A stretch of DNA of 25,855 nucleotides, taken from assembly GCA_900544195.1 (NCBI GenBank), contig UQUJ01000045.1:1-25855 (forward strand). The letters are read 5' to 3'. The notes under the pieces were generated by a model. That model had not been told where the DNA came from and did not search any database. It was given only the letters and a program-made list of their open reading frames with translations. Position 1 is the first letter of the stretch; every line of letters starts with the position of its first letter. This document shows, in pieces, positions 24,353-25,855 of the stretch. The position numbers were made by a program, and so were the translations under genes. This DNA comes from an uncultured Alistipes sp. Its GTDB lineage: Bacteria > Bacteroidota > Bacteroidia > Bacteroidales > UBA932.

Positions 24353-24516
24353 AGTAAGCGTTAAAAAATAAGTTGAACTAAATTTTGTGTCAGATTTATG
24401 AGGATGGATGTCTTTTGGAAGAAGGAGTGTGCCGGTGGCAGCACATGACTGATGAGAAAAGACATATAGACCGAAAAGACAATCAAAGATCACCAAGTTA
24501 CTTCTTAAGGATTACT
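24353..24516 (+). repeat. 164-bp element with inverted ends in the aguA leader
   Basis: The left end AGTAAGCGTTAAAAAATAAG (24353 on) and the right end finishing TTCTTAAGGATTACT (24516) are imperfect inverted repeats of about 23 bases. Both ends recur in the 61-bp element at 14895-14955. The extra 104 bases (24376-24479) are unique in this window and include a small TGTGCC/GGCAGCACA hairpin. The element ends 15 bases before the aguA ATG. Confidence 0.65.
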
Positions 24517-24531
24517 AAACAAGAAAAGAAC

Positions 24532-25554
24532 ATGAGACTGCCTGCTGAATGGGAGAGACAGAGCGGGGTGATGCTCACCTGGCCTGACGAGACGACACCT
24601 TGGTACGAATTGGAGAAGGTGCAGGAATGTTATGGGCGGATCATCTCCGCGATACTGCGCTTCGAAAAGGTGCTGCTGGTGACGGCTGACATCAAAGCCG
24701 TCACGAAGAGATTGACCGAACTTGGCGTGGACGCTTCCAAGATCCAGTTTCAGGAGTGTCCGATCAACGACACATGGGCGCGAGACCACGGAGGAATCGC
24801 GGTCTATGGCGACAACGGAGAGAAGTACCTCTACGACTTCGTCTTCAACGGATGGGGCCTAAAGTTCGCGTCCAACTTCGACAACGGAATCACCAAGAAG
24901 ATATTCTTTGACAGGGCTTTCGCCGATGAGGTGATGTGCGTGGACATGCGCCCGTTCGTCCTGGAGGGCGGCAGCATCGACACCGACGGTGCCGGCACTC
25001 TGATGGCCACCTCGGAATGCCTCTGCAGCGACAACAGGAATGAATATCTCACCCAGGAGGAGATCGAGGGCGAGCTCAAGCAGGCGTTCGGCCTCAAGCG
25101 TGTGCTCTGGGTGGACAGCGGCAGCCTCTCCGGCGACGACACGGACAGCCACATCGACATTCTGGCGCGGTTCTGCGACCATGAGACAATCGCCTACCTC
25201 AAAAGCGACAACACGGAAGATCCTGACTACGAGTCGTTAATGAATATGGAAGCGCAGCTTCAGTCCTTCAGGACACTTGACGGGAAGCCGTACAGACTCG
25301 TTCCGCTCCCGAAGCCGGAACAGATGTTTCTGGATGACTATCCTCTTCCGGCGTCCTACGCGAACTTCTTGATCATCAACGGAGCGGTTCTTGTGCCTGG
25401 CACCGGCTCGGAACTTGACGGGATTGTCCGCGCGAGGCTTCAGAAAGTGTTTCAGGACAGGGAGGTCATCATGATCGACTGCCGTCCACTCCTCTCCGGC
25501 CACGGCGGCCTCCACTGCGTCACGATGCAGTTCCCGGAAGGGTGGATAGAATAA
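24532..25554 (+). CDS. aguA: Agmatine deiminase (agmatine iminohydrolase)
   Basis: A 340-residue guanidine-modifying enzyme that hydrolyses agmatine to N-carbamoylputrescine and ammonia in the cytoplasm. The family motifs are all present: INDTWARDHGG, LEGGSIDTDGAGTLMATSECL, DTDSHIDILARF with catalytic His207, and GGLHCVTMQFP with catalytic Cys329. The ATG at 24532 (MRLPAEWERQSGVMLTWP) is the conserved family start. The frame is open back to 24385, but that part is the repeat-element leader and does not resemble the family. The product is the substrate of the amidase encoded at 13151-14035. Its promoter is probably at 24336-24343. It converges on the edge gene with a 3-bp gap. Confidence 0.94.
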   Translation: MRLPAEWERQSGVMLTWPDETTPWYELEKVQECYGRIISAILRFEKVLLVTADIKAVTKRLTELGVDASKIQFQECPINDTWARDHGGIAVYGDNGEKYLYDFVFNGWGLKFASNFDNGITKKIFFDRAFADEVMCVDMRPFVLEGGSIDTDGAGTLMATSECLCSDNRNEYLTQEEIEGELKQAFGLKRVLWVDSGSLSGDDTDSHIDILARFCDHETIAYLKSDNTEDPDYESLMNMEAQLQSFRTLDGKPYRLVPLPKPEQMFLDDYPLPASYANFLIINGAVLVPGTGSELDGIVRARLQKVFQDREVIMIDCRPLLSGHGGLHCVTMQFPEGWIE

Positions 25555-25557
25555 TAA

Positions 25558-25855
25558 TCAGAACGAATACGACAAGGTCAAGCCGAAAGTGTGATAGAAC
25601 AACTTCTTGGCATGATAGAAATCATCAAAGTTGAACATCATCCGATGCACATTGCGGCCGGCCACATTCTTGTCCACACGATATGCCACAGCATCCTCGA
25701 AATCGCCGGGCTTGCCGGTGTGTCCGCAGACAACAAGCACCACGTTAGGGCTTACGAACACAAACTTGTCCCGGAAATCCTTGCCCGAAGTCTGAGGAGT
25801 AATCTTAGAAGCTGTTTTGAATTGTTTGAAATGTTCTTTGAGGTGAAAAATCTTC
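25558..25855 (-). CDS. C-terminal end of a probable metallophosphoesterase, cut by the window edge and possibly truncated
   Basis: The frame is open from the window edge to the stop at 25558. The segment VSPNVVLVVCGHTGKPGDF followed by VHRMMFNFDD resembles the last metal-binding motif and tail of secreted calcineurin-like phosphoesterases of Bacteroidetes, in which a GH motif is followed by a line ending in VHqmlfN. No ATG lies between this part and the edge; the ORF can start only at GTG (25761) or beyond the window. The first 17 codons seen (25803-25855) are the hairpin-element sequence read in frame, so the gene may have lost its N-terminal part to that element. It is convergent with aguA. 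Confidence 0.5.
   Translation of the reverse strand, partial: KIFHLKEHFKQFKTASKITPQTSGKDFRDKFVFVSPNVVLVVCGHTGKPGDFEDAVAYRVDKNVAGRNVHRMMFNFDDFYHAKKLFYHTFGLTLSYSF
25803..25855. repeat. Second copy of the hairpin element, cut by the window edge
   Basis: All 53 bases up to the window end are identical to 19707-19759, in direct orientation. The rest of the element would lie beyond the edge. Such full identity over non-coding sequence points to recent spread or to conversion between copies. Confidence 0.8.

Noticed and set aside
24385..24531. In-frame N-terminal extension of agmatine deiminase (49 residues)
   Set aside because: The extension is encoded by the repeat-element leader and does not resemble the family, whose conserved start is MRLPAEWE at 24532.

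Overview
This is a chromosomal segment of a Bacteroidota bacterium, most likely of the order Bacteroidales. The evidence is a SusC/SusD pair with several typical outer-surface lipoproteins, a membrane-anchored AraC-type regulator, a BspA-like leucine-rich-repeat lipoprotein, and promoters of the Bacteroidetes type (TTTG, 19 bases, TAnnTTTG). The base composition is moderately GC-rich for the order, and I cannot name the genus from the sequence. I see no tRNA, rRNA, CRISPR array, transposase or phage gene.

Layout. From 12892 down to 85, on the minus strand, lies one tight seven-gene unit: SusC, SusD, a DUF4843 lipoprotein, a PKD-like lipoprotein, a DUF5117-type zinc metalloprotease, a UshA/5'-nucleotidase-like lipoprotein and a histidine acid phosphatase. 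The first five form a recurrent Bacteroidetes locus. The two phosphatases at the end suggest uptake linked to protein or peptides plus organic phosphate (inference).

From 13151 to 19515, still on the minus strand, come N-carbamoylputrescine amidase (aguB), a stand-alone seven-helix membrane protein, a seven-helix AraC regulator and a large coiled-coil/BspA-like lipoprotein. From 19935 to 25554 come a RelA/SpoT homologue with a damaged hydrolase site (+), uvrB (-) and agmatine deiminase (aguA, +). aguA and aguB catalyse consecutive steps from agmatine to putrescine but sit 10 kb apart in opposite orientation. The right edge holds the C-terminal end of a probable metallophosphoesterase.

The least explained signals are in the DNA itself. 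(1) The word KGAATAT (K = G or T) occurs about 47 times on both strands, in all reading frames, roughly tenfold more than base composition predicts. (2) Two promoters, for the stand-alone seven-helix gene and for the BspA-like gene, carry the same GGTGGTAAAT operator-like element at exactly the same distance from the -33 box, which suggests a shared regulon possibly run by the membrane AraC protein between them. (3) Related inverted repeats lie after aguB, before the seven-helix gene and before aguA; inverting the segment between the outer two would rebuild an aguB-aguA operon. (4) A 162-bp near-perfect hairpin element at 19711-19872 has a second identical start at the right edge, and an 80-bp regulatory region at the left edge is duplicated upstream of the AraC gene.
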